A DNA stretch of 64,000 nt from Lithodes maja (GCA_037953745.1 JBAKBP010001579.1:62001-126000), one strand, 5' to 3'; positions 42,451-55,365 are shown, counted from the stretch's first letter. The notes: generated by a model not told the origin, from the sequence alone. Translations and numbers: made by a program.

Positions 42451-43611
42451 GAATGCCACAATCAAAAAACATCTATCAGATACTCTTGAGAACATAAGTA
42501 AACTATCTCGCGGGTTGTACATAGACAATTTGCAGGGCTCGAGCGATAGTCAGGATGATTTGTTACATACCTACTGGCAAGCACGTAGATTGTTTACAGA
42601 AGCAAATTTATTTCTCCGCGAGTGGGTTACTAATAGTGAAGATCTTCAGAGTTTGATACAGGTGGACGGTACGGCATCTCATAACCAGGAAAAATCCAGA
42701 AATTTGGGGATGATCTGGCAACCTAAACAAGACATACTAACTTTTCAAACAAGGTCTTTTGCTCAGCAGACGGGAGCGCGCTCAAAAAGGAGTCTGTTGA
42801 GCAAAGTTGCGCAATTTGTTTATCCTTTGGGTATAGCATTACCTGTTACCATAAGAGCTAGGATTCTAATGCAGGAAGTTTGGAGACGCAAAATAGGATG
42901 GGATGACAGTTGGCCCGAGGACTTGAATGACCAAGGGACATTGTTGTTGAATGAGTATGACATCCTATGTACTAAACCTTTACCTCGTAAAGTGGTGGCG
43001 TTCGGTGACGTTACGTTAAACACGTTTTGCGATGCTAGCGCCACGGCATACGGGGTAGCCATATATGTCGTTACTTCATTTGGGGCACAATTAGTTACAG
43101 CCCGGGCCAAGGTAGCCCCGGTCAAAAGGGTAACTATCCCTAAAATGGAATTGACTGCCATGCTGCTATTAGCACGTCTGGTGCAACATGTGCGCGCAGC
43201 ATACGAGAGCGAGTTAAATATTGAAATCGTTCAAGTTTGGTGCGATAGTCAGGTCGCACTCAACTGGATACATGGCAAGAAGTCTCTGCCAGTTTATGTG
43301 AGGAATAGGGTAGATGAGATTAGGGCCCTATTGCCAGACGTTGCTTATCATTATGTAAATACAAAAGACAACCCTAGTGATCTCATAACTAGGGGTATAA
43401 CGGCTAGCCAGTTAGTGAAGTCCGAATTATGGTGGCATGGTCCAAAGTGGCTGCTCCATGAAAATGAATGGACGATATGGCATGCTGTTGGTGAGGGGCT
43501 TCTGCCACTGGAAACAGTGGCAGTTACAGCCCAACCAAATGAGCCACCGGGTCCAATGATAGAGTGGGCAATATTTGGTGACTATAATAAATTAGTCGGA
43601 GTTGTAGCTTG

Positions 43612-43613
<2 letters not shown>
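42449..43613 (+). pseudogene. BEL/Pao RT C-terminus and RNase H, copy 2
   Basis: Uninterrupted frame. It contains the RT motif LYIDNLQGSSDS (YIDN in place of the more usual YVDD), then the pre-RNase H segment, then the RNase H motifs TFCDASATAYGV, KMELTAMLLLARL, VWCDSQVALNWI and DNPSDLITRG. The SINE-like insertion truncates the frame at 43613. This is the best-preserved version of this part of the element in the window. Confidence 0.85.
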
Positions 43614-43651
<38 letters not shown>

Positions 43652-43875
43652 CTATATTCCAACTACTCCCTCTCGGGCATAGGCTGAGAGCCTGTACATT
43701 CCACCGCTCAACACGGTGAAGCCCGTGAGGTCTTGTTCCAGCCTGGGGAGTGAGACATGTGAAGCATCCATCATGGCTCAAAGCAGCTCCATCTCTGAAG
43801 CGGCTGGTTGCTTCGCTCAAGTGCTTCACCGTCTCACCCTCCAGACTCAGACCCTCACTCTCAGAATGCCACCTA
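43614..43875 (-). mobile_element. SINE-like retroposon with poly(A) tail
   Basis: A run of 38 T (43614-43651) plus 224 bp of unique sequence inserted in BEL copy 2. The empty site is TTGGG at 8299-8303, and the direct repeats here are TTGGG (43609-43613 and 43876-43880). I see no tRNA-type A/B boxes at its 5' end, so the origin is unresolved. Confidence 0.8.
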
Positions 43876-43880
43876 TTGGG

Positions 43881-44335
43881 TGTTGAGATATATATCCAAT
43901 ATCAAGCTTAAAGTAACGGGCCAGCTCTGCAACAGGGGTCACAACATAGATGCTCGTGAGTATAAAGCAGCTGAAGTAACTTTGATCAAGTGGGTTCAAG
44001 CAGAAACCTTTTCCAATGAATTAGAATCTTTGCAAAGCTCGAACAAGACATTAATGCCTAATTTAGTGCGTCAAATGAGGTTGCACCTAGATAATGACCT
44101 CATCAGGTGATGAAGTGGTCGGGTGTAACGGACGGCACAAACCGTCCTATACTTATGCCAACAAGACATCACGTTACTGATCTATTGATCATACGTGCAC
44201 ATAAGGAAGTAAAACACTACGGGGTATGTCATATTCTATCAAATTTGCGTCTCACTTGGTGGATACCTAGAGTTCGACAAGTAGCTCGACGCGTAGTAAG
44301 AAAGTGTGTAATATGCCAGAGACTAAAAGGTATAC
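43881..44335 (+). pseudogene. BEL/Pao integrase N-domain, copy 2
   Basis: Two frames (to 44110 and from 44107) with HHVTDLLIIRAHKEVKHYGV, WWIPRVRQVARR and CVICQRLKG, the integrase zinc-binding region. About 17 bases present in copy 1 (8528-8545) are deleted near 44108. The CR1-like LINE follows. Confidence 0.8.
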
Positions 44336-46496
44336 CATATCTTACAGTTTCTTACAGTAGATCCTCTAGAGAAAGGCAAACTAGGCCTGTGTATCCAGCT
44401 CAGTACCAGTACTTGCACTGCTGCGGTCGTTCACGGTGTTGGCGGCGGCGGTAGCAGACGCAACATTTTTACTATTCTGTATTTTTGTTTTATAATCAAA
44501 CTTCAAATCTTGTCTTCCCCATGCTTTATCAAGATTACTTTCAAACTCCCTTATTGATTCGGAATTGACTACATACTGGGGCAGTGCGTTCCACTCATTT
44601 ACCACTCTATCACAAAATGAGTTCTTTGCCTTCTCAAGCCTATTTCTTTCTTTGTAAATTTTCTTAGAGTGTCCTCTCGTTCTTGTTCCCTCCCGCATCA
44701 AAAAAATACCTTCACACACATCCTCATCGTACTTTCCTGACACTATCTTAAAAGTCTATCATATCCCCTCTCTTTCTCCTATATGCCAGTGTCGGAAGCC
44801 CCAGTGTCCTCAACCTCTGCTCATAGCCCGCGTTCTTCAACGTTGGTACCAGCTTGCTAGCTCTCCTCTGCACTTTCTCCACTGCTTCTATATCCTTTAC
44901 CATATATGGAGCCCACACCTGGTTCGCATATTCCAGGTGCGGCCTAACCAGCGCTGTATAGAGATTCCTGAAGATTTCTTTGTCAAGTGACACAAATGTC
45001 CTCCTTATCAGCCCTACAATTCTATTGGCTTTGTTTATCTTTTCCGCTAAATGTTCTGAGAAATTTAACTTATTGTCTATCACTACTCCTATATCCTTTT
45101 CTGCATTCACTTCCTCATCGCTTCATACATACTGTATCCTACCTTGTCTATCTTGCTTGTCCCAATCCGCATGTACTTGCATTTTTTTTGGATGAAAAGG
45201 CATTAACCAATGCTCAGACCATCCCTTCATGCCCTCCACATCTCCTTGAAGCAAACCCACATCTTCCTTACTCCTCACTCTTCTATACAGCTTAGTGTCA
45301 TCCGCATACAGGTATACCTCACTTCCATTAGTTATAACTTCAGGCAAGTCGTTGATAAATATAACGAACAGCAGTGGTCCCTACACAGATCCCTGAGGTA
45401 CCCCACTTGTAATTTCCCTCCACCCCGAGCCTATTCCATTCACCAGTACCCTCTGTCTCCGATCTTTCAGGAAGGCTTCTATCCATTTCACACATTTCTC
45501 CCCTATATTATAGCTTCTAACTTTCTCTATCAACCTATAATGTGGGACCTTATCGAAGGCCTTCATAAAATCGCAATATACCACGTCTATTACATCACCA
45601 TCTTCTAGAATTTGCATCCAATCATCTACCACCTTAATTAGCTGTAGTACCGTCGACCTCCCCGGCAAGAATCCGAACTGTCTCCCACTGAAAAGTTGGT
45701 TTGACTTCATATGCTCCATTATTCCTTCTCTAATTACCGTTTCCATTAGTTTACACACAACACTTGTCAAACTGACTGGTCTATAATTCCCTGGGTCATT
45801 TCTCTTTCCCTTCTTAAATATAGCTGTTATGTTCGCCTCTCTCCAGACCATCGGGATTTGTCCTGTATTAAACGATACCTCAAATAACATTTTCAATAGC
45901 TCTACTAACATTTCACCTCCTTCCTTTATGATTCTTGGGTGTATCCCTTCCGGTCCCGGGGACTTACTTCTGTTCATTTTTTCTATAGCCCTTCTTTTTC
46001 TAGCATGGGAAAACTCTATTAGTTCTAGTGCCGGTGCCTGTTTGATGGGAATAGTTGGCACTGCATCATCCGACTCCACTGTTAGTATCCCCCCCCAAAG
46101 TATTTCCCCAGCACCTCTGCTTTCTCCTTATCAGTCTCTGCTCTACTCCCATCATCCAACCCCCCTACCAGCTCTGGGATCCCTACTCTTCTTGTTAACT
46201 TTTCCTGAATGTACTTCCAGAATATTTTTGGATTATCCTTCACATTTCTAGCAATCTCTCTCTCTCTCTCCTTCACCCCCCTCCTTGTCTCCCACCTTAT
46301 TTTATTGTTTATTTGTCTGCATTCCAAATCCACTTCTTTAGCTTCTATACTAGACCCCCTGTTCTTTTCTAACAATTTTAGTCTTTCCCACAATCGCGTC
46401 TTTCTTCTAATCAATGTCCAAAGCTTTCTTTTCATTGGCAATTCTGGGTTCGTTCTTTACCTCAATTTTGTTTTATCCTAATATTCCCATACATAT
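44336..46496 (-). pseudogene. CR1-like LINE in BEL integrase, copy 2
   Basis: Same insertion as 9384-12185 but without the MITE. Pieces on the minus strand: 46441-46082, 46079-45381 (KSPGPEGIHPR, FKKGKRNDPGNYRPVSL, YCDFMKAFDKVPH, SGVPQGSV), 45347-45123 (YADDTKLY, intact palm motif), 45110-44748, and 44743-44381 at the C-terminus. Several frame changes disable it. The 3' end lies between the C-terminal stop (about 44378) and 44336. Confidence 0.84.
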
Positions 46497-47506
46497 GCAA
46501 CTGGACCAGCTCCACCTCTACCTGAATGCCGTGTAAAGCACATAGAGCCTTTCCAAGCTGTAGGGTTAGATTACACAGGGGCATTGAAGACGAGAGAGCA
46601 TGAGAAGGTTTATATATTATTGTTTACCTGTGCAACGTCTCGGGCGGTACACCTAGAACTATGTGATAATATGTCTAGCGAAGAATTTATGCTGGCGTTT
46701 AGACGGTTTTGTGCCCGTCGTTCATTCCCTCAACTCATTCTTAGCGACAATGCTCCCACTTATGTCCAGGCATCAAAATATCTGAAGGATATGAGCAGTG
46801 ATCCTACAATAATAACTTTTTTGGGAGAGAGGAAGTGCGAATGGAGATTCATTCCAGTCACGGCACCTTGGTTTGGTGGAATGTGGGAACGGTGTGTCGG
46901 CATAGTAAGTCAGGACTCAGAGCGGTAGTAGGACGTGCTCTATTAAAGAAGAGGGAGTTGACAACAGTCCTCACAGAGATAGAGGCAGTCGTGAATGATC
47001 GTCCGCTTACTTATGTGTACACCGACCTGCAAGAACCACTACCATTAACGCCAGCTCACTTGCTATATGGTAAACCATTGACTGCGTTTCCATCTGATTT
47101 CCAATCCATAGTAGAGTTAGAGGATCCCTCGTTGTATTCTGAGGCAGCGGTGTCTAAGAGATACCAGTGTATATCAAGGGTAATTGAAGATTTTAGAAAA
47201 CGGGGGATTAATGAATATCTGCTAGCATTGAGGGAAAGGAGTGTTATACCCTCTGGTAGACCGACGGCACCTAATGTTGGTGAAGTAGTTTTAATTAAAG
47301 AAGATAGTCGTCATTTATACTGGAAATTGGGCCGCGTGTTGGAGGTATACAAGGGGGAAGACTCTGTAGAGCGGGTGGCGCTATTGAAGACAGCCACTGG
47401 TCGTCCTATCGCACGTTTGTATGCTTTGGAGCTCGATTCCGCATTGCAATCTGATCCTCCACCTATTATTGCTGGGTTCTTACCTGATGGGCTTCCCAAA
47501 CCTTGA
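46497..47506 (+). pseudogene. BEL/Pao integrase core and C-terminus, copy 2
   Basis: From 46497 the frame is open through GLDYTGAL (first Asp), LILSDNAPTY (second Asp) and WFGGMWERCVG (Glu). A small loss near 46905 shifts to the second frame, which runs uninterrupted to 47506 through VNDRPLTY, LTPAHLLYG and the C-terminal VGEVVLIKED...LYWKLGRVLEVY domain. Only one break separates the parts. Confidence 0.86.
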
Positions 47507-47719
47507 CTGTAGGCTCAGCCGAGGGAAGGGTGGGAAGCCTCACTCTGCTGATGCGAGGATTCTCAAGGTAACGACTCGCCTCTTACTGATGGTGATCAAT
47601 CTCGGACCAGGACGCGTCCCAGACGCACTGCTGCTGGCGCCGTTGATATGTGGCGTCAGAGGATAGCCTCTGGGCTACTTTAGTTTAAGTAGGGGTTCAG
47701 GTATTTTTTGTGGGGGGAG

Positions 47720-49128
47720 TGTGTCATGTAATACGATAGGGTATGACTCTTTTTTGATCCCGTACGTGTCTGTGACGTCACGGTCGTTCCCGCTGCACGG
47801 CGTAGGATGATTACATAGTGATTACATGTTGTAAATAAGTTAAGATTATTAACCTCTGAAGTGCGCACGGGGGTAAATGAAAACCTCCCCCTGTGCTGAC
47901 GTATTTGAGGTTTTTCGTCACTAAAATATTCATTGTACCATTAATAGCATTAATAATTATCCATATGCGCCTATTATGGGTTGATTATAAAGGTATTAAC
48001 CTGAAACAACAATAAAACGAGTGAAAACAGCGTTTGGATGGTCAAAATCGGAGATATAGCCCGCGAGTTGTATAATCTATGGGTGAGGCAAACTCCTTTC
48101 CCGCCAATTTCCCCCAAGGCCACTGAGACACAGTCGATCGATACTCTCTCTCTCTCTCTTGCACTCGATGGCCATCAGTGATGACAACACCCTGCTTGCA
48201 ACTCGCTAATGTTAGCACGAAAATATACCTCAGAATAAGGGAATAATAGGGAAAATAGGTGATAACTGAGGAATAGGAGGAAAGTGGGGAAGGAGGGGAG
48301 GTAGAGGACTGAGATTTTGCATGGCCCAGGGGCCAAAAAAAAAAAAAAAAAAAAAAATAATTTTTTTTTCGATGTAAAAAGTTGATTTTTAGTTTTACTT
48401 ACTCCAGAGAGTCTTCCCGCAGTCCGCCGGCCGAACTCTAAAGAGTCTTCCCGCAGTTCCCGGGTTAAAGGCCTAATATGCTGTTAAATTAATATTGACA
48501 CGGTTATAATATGTAGTATATATGAATTTATCGTATATATTAATATAATTTATCGTATTGAGCAACATAGAATCGGTAAGATAATTTGGGCCCTGGCGTT
48601 TGCCAAGGCAGCAAGGTACGACTCTGAGGAAGAGAGTCCAGAGTCTTCACGAACACCGACCAGTTAACATCTAATTTCCTCCTTCAGTTGATCGAGCTTT
48701 TGTGCCTCTAATCACAATATACCGACAGCAATACATACAGATACACCATCACGACGCTCTCATCGACGCCATGACTGACTGACAGATAAGCATAGTATTC
48801 ATGGCCATTCCCATATTATTCTTTGTTCTTTCTTTCACTTGACTCGAGCCTCAGGGCCGATGTCTGGCTTCTCCACTGTCCGCCATATTGGGTAAAACAT
48901 TCTTCTTTGCCTCATTGCCACGTGGAACTATTGGTGAGTTAGTTAATTCCTGGAATATTATTAACCCTTATAACCTTACCCTATATATCATTTATTATGT
49001 GAGACCTTTGGATATAAATTAGCTTGTTTCAGATCCAATTCAATTTAGATATGGAGTAATTTGATTTAGATTGATTTTGTTTGGATTATTGCTTATAGAT
49101 ATTTAACTTCCATTGATAGTTTACCAAA
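47720..49128 (+). repeat. BEL/Pao 3' LTR, copy 2, interrupted by a MITE
   Basis: Starts TGTGTCATG after the purine tract. Without the MITE and one TTAA it is about 790 bp, matching 14942-15730. Confidence 0.87.
47853..48464 (-). mobile_element. TTAA MITE, family A, copy A4 (long form)
   Basis: 612 bp flanked by TTAA (47849-47852 and 48465-48468). The empty site is at 15071-15074 in the copy 1 LTR. Opposite orientation to A1-A3. Confidence 0.93.
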
Positions 49129-49271
49129 CGTTGATTGTCTTGGTGGGGGTTTAGATGGCTGAATTCTGAGAAGCGATTAATGAGAATGTTTGCTTGTTGT
49201 TTGTTTGAAGGTATGGTGTCTGTTGTTATGATTGCAGCATGGGATTGTATTGTGTTGCTGTTAGAGAGTGG

Positions 49272-50266
49272 CAGTGTTGCCATTGCTGGAAAAAATTTCA
49301 AGATCTTGAAATATTGACCCTTATCTTGAAAGATTGAAATAGATTTTATAGAAACTCAAATTTCTTGAAAATTCTTAATATTTTGTGTTATTCTATATTT
49401 TCTGTGCCAAATTTAAAGAATCCCAGATAAATTCAAAGCGACAATGTTCTCCTGCCATTTACTTTATTTACTAAGTAATTTGGCAGGCAATACCTTGTGC
49501 AAAATAGACATTTGAACCCATGGTCTATGATGGTCGGTCACCCTTGAAATATCAGAAGTTTGGCCCAAACATAAATCTTTTAATGATGGGAGTGATCAGC
49601 CAAAGTTTGGATTATTGTCAAATCTATTGTGAGGACTACGTGCACTGCTGCACTCCTCAGATTGTGCTGAAAGGGTGTTTTCTCAAGTATATTTGGTAAA
49701 AACAAAACAGACTCAAAACAAAAACGGTGGCGAACAGACTACTATCCAAACAGGCTATTTTCTCGCTAAGTGTTCTTTATGGGTTCCATCAAAGGATATA
49801 ATAGAAGATGTAAAATAAGGAAGATATCATTGAGGTTACACTGAGTACCTCCAGATGCTTAAACTGGGAAAGCCTCTATCTCATCAAACAGATTCTGCTT
49901 GTGAAGAAGAGCATACAGTGATGCAGACATTCTTGCAGTGATTCTCTCATTCAACTTTTACACAACAGGTTTACTTGTTATATTGATTTTTTTGCTAAAA
50001 GTTTGAACTGTAGTTTAGGCTAGTCTCACCTCCAAGTATCCTCTGTATATTTTTATTTTCTTATGGGAATATATCTAAGCAGTTGCCTATTCATGTATAC
50101 AGTGTATTTATATGGTTGTATTTTTTTTTGCATGAAAATTCATTGATTGGAATTGAAATATATGTAGTTGGCTGTAATTGTAGCATACCTTGAATTTTTG
50201 TTATCAATCTTGAAAGGTTCAGACACAAACCTTGAGAGAATATATTTTTCGTGAGTGGCAACACTG
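49272..50266. mobile_element. hAT-like non-autonomous element, copy 2
   Basis: Counterpart of 15874-16871, about 995 bp, with the same ends and the same flanks (GAGAGTGG / GAGAGTGC). Confidence 0.8.
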
Positions 50267-50559
50267 GAGAGTGCTATGCTGTTCAGTATTTTGTAGTTTA
50301 ATGGTTTTTGTTTTGTTATCAAGAGTTTGGGGATAACTATTCCAATTTAGTGTTTGTTCTAGTATTTTGTTTTTAATTTGAGTGTTTAGTGTTTGTGTTT
50401 GTTATACAATATCCTGTGTGTGAGGTGTTGGGGAGTGTTTTAGTATGTCGCATTTTGTGATAAGGTCTTTAATTTATGGTGTAAAATTGGGGTTGTGTTG
50501 CTTCCTGTTACCTCTAGTGATGTGTTTTGTGTCTGCGTTTTGGATAATTGTGCAGAATG

Positions 50560-51612
50560 TGTGTATTTACCTAGTTGTAGTATACAGGATTTGAGCTAAG
50601 CTCGTATTGTCCTGTCCCCATGATTACTTTTATCCAATCTAGTTTTAAACACATGGATGTTCATTGCCTATACCGCCTCCTCCCCCAACCCATTTCAGCC
50701 ATTTATACTCCTATATGGAAACCTAAATTTCTTTACATCTTTACGGCAAATACCCCTCCTCAATTTATGCTCATGTCCTCTTGTTCATCCAGCATCTATT
50801 ACAAAAAGGTCATCTCTATCCAATCATTCCAACCCTCTCACACTTCTGTACATTGTGATCGTCTCCCCTCACTCTCCTTTCTTGTAGTGTATGTAACTGC
50901 AGCCTTTCTAATCTTCTTTCGTAAGACAGTTCCCTCAAATCTGGGACCATCATTGTGGCTATTCTTTGCACCCTTTCCAGTTTAGCAATGTGCTTCTTCA
51001 GTTCTAATCTTGGCCTTATCATTGACTTTATAATCTGTCTTAGCATCTCCTCGTCCATATAAGTAAAATCTACCCTCATGTTCGTCAGTAGTCCACATGC
51101 CCCTCCCACTATCCTATTGATATGCTTTTCCGGTGACAAATCACTCTGTATAATTACTCCCAAATCTTTCTCTTCTTTTGCTGTGCTGATTTTCTCCCCT
51201 CCCAAGTTGTTTTCCCATTTGGGTCTCCTCTCACTGACTCCCATTTCTAGTATGTGGCACTTCTTTGCGTTAAGCTCCATCGCCCAAGTTTCGCTCCAGT
51301 GATGTATCCTATCTAAATCATCTTGCAACTCTCTACAACCATTCTCATCTACAATTTTCTTCAAGATCTTAGCATCACCTGTGAACATCTTTGTGTAACT
51401 ACTCAATCCTTCTGGCATATCGTTTACCTTTATCAAAAATATTATCGGTGCCAGCATTGACCCCTGCGGGACCCCACCTCTGACGTTCTTCCACTGAGAA
51501 GTCTTGTCTCTTTCTATTATTCTCATCTGTCTTCCCATCAAATAGCTCTCCATCCTTTTGAACAGTTTTCCATGCACCCCTCCGACCTTTCTAAGTTTCC
51601 ACAAGAGCTGTA
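50560..51612 (-). pseudogene. CR1-like LINE, C-terminal RT part, copy 2
   Basis: Counterpart of 17165-18217. The main frame 51604-50816 has the same FTGDA in place of FADD and the same frame change near 50815. It ends at the Tigger terminus at 51613. Confidence 0.82.
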
Positions 51613-53050
51613 CAGTAAACCTCCGTTATCTCGGACTCGTTTTAATCGGAAACCCGTACTTCTTGGAATGGCATCGGACTCTCGTATAGTTCGCCGTAGA
51701 TCTCGGCAAAATTCCGATATCTACGATTTGTATCTGAGGGACCACCGTGGCTTGTCGGACAGGTGTCCATATATCTTGGAATTTCCAAGATCTAAGGGGT
51801 AAAACTCTGAGGGCCCACATGGTCTGTTGGACAGGTCACCTCACAACTCCGAACATATCGTAAAATTCCGAGATGTCCGTGGTGTCATGCCCAAGCCGCA
51901 GACACCCCACGCGGCGAGATTCCTTAGCAACCACTCCCCTCGCTTCCACCCCCCACCCCATATACTCCGTCCCACCCTCCTTTGTTTTCCCTGACTCACC
52001 CTCCTCTCCTGCCTTGTCAGCCTCAGTCCGCTTGTTGTTCTCATGTGCATCGCATCCCTTACTTGGTCATTATGCGTTCCAAGGCTAAAGTGAAGTGTAA
52101 AGTGACACACGTATCTCTGGAGACCAAGCTGCAGATGCTTAAGGACCTGGATGGCGGTATGAGAACCAACGCCTTGCAGGAGAAGTATCAGCTTGGGAAG
52201 TCGACTGTGTACGACTTTAACCGAGATAAGGAAAAGATCCGACAGTACGGCGCCGCCCTTCTTCATGGACCAGCTGCTTCAAAGATATTCCGGAAAGCTA
52301 AGTTGCCCTTCCCTGATATAGATGCAGCAGTCATCAAGTGGTACCAGCAGCTACGAGCCGAAGGTGTGCCAGTTCGAGGGATAGAGATACAGCGCGCTGC
52401 GGACAAATTTGCTCGCCATCTTCACCACGCAAATTTCAAGTGTAGCGAAGGTTGGCTGTGGCGATTCAGGAAGCGCCATGGTCTGTATAACGGGAGTGTT
52501 TGTGGTGAAATCTTGAGCGCTGACACAGCTGCGATCGGTCCGTTCACTGAGTACCTTAACACGATTATGACCGGCGAACATTTGCAGTTATTCCAGCTCT
52601 ACAACGGAGATGAAACCGGCCTATACTGGCGGTCCCTTCTTACTAAGACCCAAGGCGTACCACGAGTTGACTTCGACACCCAGACATAAGACTGTCAAGG
52701 AGTGTATTTCTGTGTTATGTTGCGCCAATGCTGAGGGAGTCACCGCCTCACACCAACTATTGTGGGAAAGTCACAGAAACCAAGAATCCTGAAAGATTAA
52801 ATGAAGATGAACCAGCTGCCTGTAGATTACTATGGGGCCAAGAGTGCCTGGTTCAACCAGCGCATCACCGAGGAAGTCTTCCATGGACGTTTTGTTCCTG
52901 CAGTTCGATCTTTCCAGCAAAGAATCTATGGTATCCCTCCTGACGAAGTAGTTGCAATCCTCCTGCTGGATAACGCACCTGCACATCCGTGTACTTCTAA
53001 GTTGGAGAGCTCAAATGGTAAAATATAAACAATGTATTATCCCCCTAATA

Positions 53051-54072
53051 CAGTAAACTTCCGTTAATCCGACGACCGATAATTCGAATCTCCCAATAGT
53101 CCGAATTTTTCAATTTGAGGCCAAATCCGAATTCTCCCAATAGTCCGAATTTTTGAATTTGAGGCCAAATCCGAATTCACCCAATAGTTCGATTTTTTGG
53201 GCCTGTCAAGGCCTACTTCAAGTCGATTGGCCTTTCTGAGGACACCAAGGCTGTCCTATTCCTGGATAACTGCAGAGCACATCCATAACATGCACCAACG
53301 GGGCCGCCGATCAGATGAACCAGACAACCCTAGACCTGCAACAATGCCTCTCACAGACGACTCACGTACCAGCTCACCTGAACCTCTTACCACACCAGAA
53401 CCTATGCCTCCTGCTGATTTTGAAGGCTGGGAGGACCTAGCATCCCCTGTGAAGGCCACTCCTGAGGTAGCCCCAGCCACCCCTGTGGTAGCTCCTGCCA
53501 GCCTAGCCACTCCTGAGGTAGCCCCAGCCGCCCCTGTGGTAGCCCCAGCCGCCCCTGTGGTAGCCCCAGCCGCCCCTGTGGTAGCCCCAGCCAGCCTAGC
53601 CACTCCTGAGGTAGCCCTAGCTCCCCCTTCAGATATTGAAGGCTTGGAGGATATGGCTGTGGAGTAATAATCAGTGAAGTGTAGTAGATTTAAGGACCCC
53701 AAAAAAAATATAAAACCAGCAAAATACAAAAAAAAAATAAGTCTTTTTAAGTTCATTTTACATTAAAGTACACTTACAGTGCAGAGCAGTGATTATAAGT
53801 TACTAATATGGGGCTAGGGGGCTAGTGGCTGGTTGGGGGCTGGGTTGGGGCTGGTGCTGGGGGCTTATCTTCAATGCTACACATCTCTTCTCTTCATATA
53901 AGGTGAGTTAAAGTCATGATTAGTCATTATTATCATTATTATCATGCGTTTGTGTCTTGGTTTGGGTCTTCAAAAAAAAGTTGGGGGGGGGGGTAACGTC
54001 CGATAATCCGAAAAATCCACTAATCCGAACGAGGGCCGGTCCGCTGCCCTTCGGATTAACGGAAGTTTACTG
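53051..54072 (+). mobile_element. Deleted Tigger-type element nested in Tigger
   Basis: 1022 bp with ends CAGTAAACTTCCGTTAATCC and, inverted, the same CAGTAAACTTCCGTTAATCC (GG...TTTACTG at right), flanked by TA (53049-53050 and 54073-54074). The empty TA is at 29796-29797. Near the left end, three diverged copies of an ATAGTCCGAATTTTT-type unit occur. A transposase remnant (VLFLDNCRAHP) lies at about 53255-53290. The rest is non-transposase sequence. Confidence 0.9.
53290..53667 (+). pseudogene. Transposase C-terminal remnant with Val-Ala-Pro repeats
   Basis: Reading frame inside the deleted Tigger element. After the second catalytic Asp region (FLDNCRAHP, stop at about 53287 in that frame) the overlapping frame 53197-53667 carries about six VVAPA/EVAPA units encoded by an 18-bp minisatellite (GTAGCCCCAGCCGCCCCT). 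It ends with acidic residues (DIEGLEDMAVE). It looks like a low-complexity tail of a Tigger transposase. No third catalytic Asp is seen. Confidence 0.55.
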
Positions 54073-54526
54073 TACAACCAGTGTCATCCAGCCCATGGAC
54101 CAGGGTATCATCGAGAGTTGTAAGAGGCGATACAAGAGGAAATGTCTAGAACAGTGTCTTGTCATTGTTGAGGATGGGATGTATGAGGAGGGCTATGTGG
54201 ATGAACAAGGCAAGAAAACTCTGCAAAATTTAAAGAAGTACACCCTCCATGATTGCATCTACAACTGGGCCGAAGCTTGGAAACAAGTCACCTTTAACAC
54301 ACTCAAGAATGGCTGGTGTAAGCTGCTTGATATCCCCAAAACCAACTATAATGGATTCATTGGGTTCGAGGCTGGGGACTTTCGCAACCTACTCTAGCAG
54401 GACAACCAGGGTGACCTTCCTGAGGCAGAGGTGGAGGACTGGATACAGCAAGATGTTGATCTACCAGGTCATCAACACAGGACTGATGAAGAAATTGCTG
54501 TGACAAACTCTGATTGCATTTTTGTT

Positions 54527-55365
54527 TGTTTTTTTTTTCTATGTGATTGAGGGAGGCAAAAGGCACAACTGCCCATAGCGAGTGCCTCCCCCATAGTTGA
54601 AAGAGTGACAGGGCCAAAAGAAGGGACGTTCGAGCCAAAATGCCTGGACACACAGAGTTTGAAGCAATTTAAGTCATAGGAAGCGGGAAAAACTGATTCT
54701 GGGAGAGAGTTCCAGAGCTCAGCTGTTGAGTAGAAGAAAGTTTGAGAGTAACGTTTCACTCTTGGGTTGGAGAGTTGCACAGAGTAGGGGTGGGATTGAG
54801 TTGCAAGACGGGTACCACGTGCCCTACGTAAAGGAGGTGGTATGCACTGGGATAGCTCTGAGGAACACTGATTATTATAGTAGCGATAGAATAGCGAGAG
54901 AGATGCAACATTGCGGCGGAGAGAGAGAGATTGCAGAGAGTTGGTGAGTGGACGGGAGTTAATGATACGAAAGGCCTTCCTTTCAACCTTGTCTAGGAAA
55001 GCGGAGTGAGAGGAACCTCCCCACACATGTGAACAATACTCAATACAAGGGCGCACTATGCCCCTGTACAGAGCAAGAAGCTGTGCAGGGGAAAAGAACC
55101 CCCTAAGGCGGTTGAGCACACCCAGCTTCTGGGAGGCTGCCTTAGCAAGACTGGTAATATGGTCCTTCCAAATGAGAGCAGAAGAAAAAGAGACACCAAG
55201 AATATTGAGAGAAGATGAATGGTTGATTTTTGTATTGTTGAAGAATAAGGGATAGTCCGCTGGGAGATCCTGACGGGTAGATAGATGGAGAAATTGGGTT
55301 TTGGAAGCATTAAAATTAACAAGGTTTTCTCTGCCCCAATTGGAAATAGTATTTAGATCAGAATT
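54527..55365 (-). mobile_element. Jockey-like LINE 3' fragment, copy 2
   Basis: Counterpart of 30242-31079. The frame 55368-54472 covers the same RT C-terminal region. A small deletion near 54620 extends the frame past the original stop into the tail. Confidence 0.85.

Larger units (their letters stand above)
38344..49128 (+). mobile_element. BEL/Pao LTR retrotransposon, copy 2
   Basis: Paralogue of 461-15730 by duplication. It has the same order of parts and the same CR1-like LINE in the integrase. It lacks the copy 1 private insertions but has a SINE-like retroposon at 43614 and a MITE in its 3' LTR. The 5' LTR begins 138 bp in, at the edge of the hairpin block. Confidence 0.9.
52072..54397 (+). 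pseudogene. Tigger/Jerky-type DDE transposase, copy 2
   Basis: Same protein as 28819-30120, with identical early breaks (near 52650 and 52795) and the stop near 53026. The part with the third Asp (MDQGIIES) lies after the nested element, at 54090-54397. The first Asp is in YNGDETGLYW (about 52610) and the second in LLLDNAPAH (about 52965). One substitution noted is Lys to Thr just before IMTGEH. Confidence 0.87.
51613..54526 (+). mobile_element. Tigger/pogo-type transposon, copy 2
   Basis: Starts CAGTAAACCTCCGTTATC after a TA. It is uninterrupted by the gypsy element, so left end and transposase are contiguous here. It is interrupted by a deleted relative at 53051-54072. The right terminus is missing, with the Jockey-like LINE poly-T at the end. 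Confidence 0.82.
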
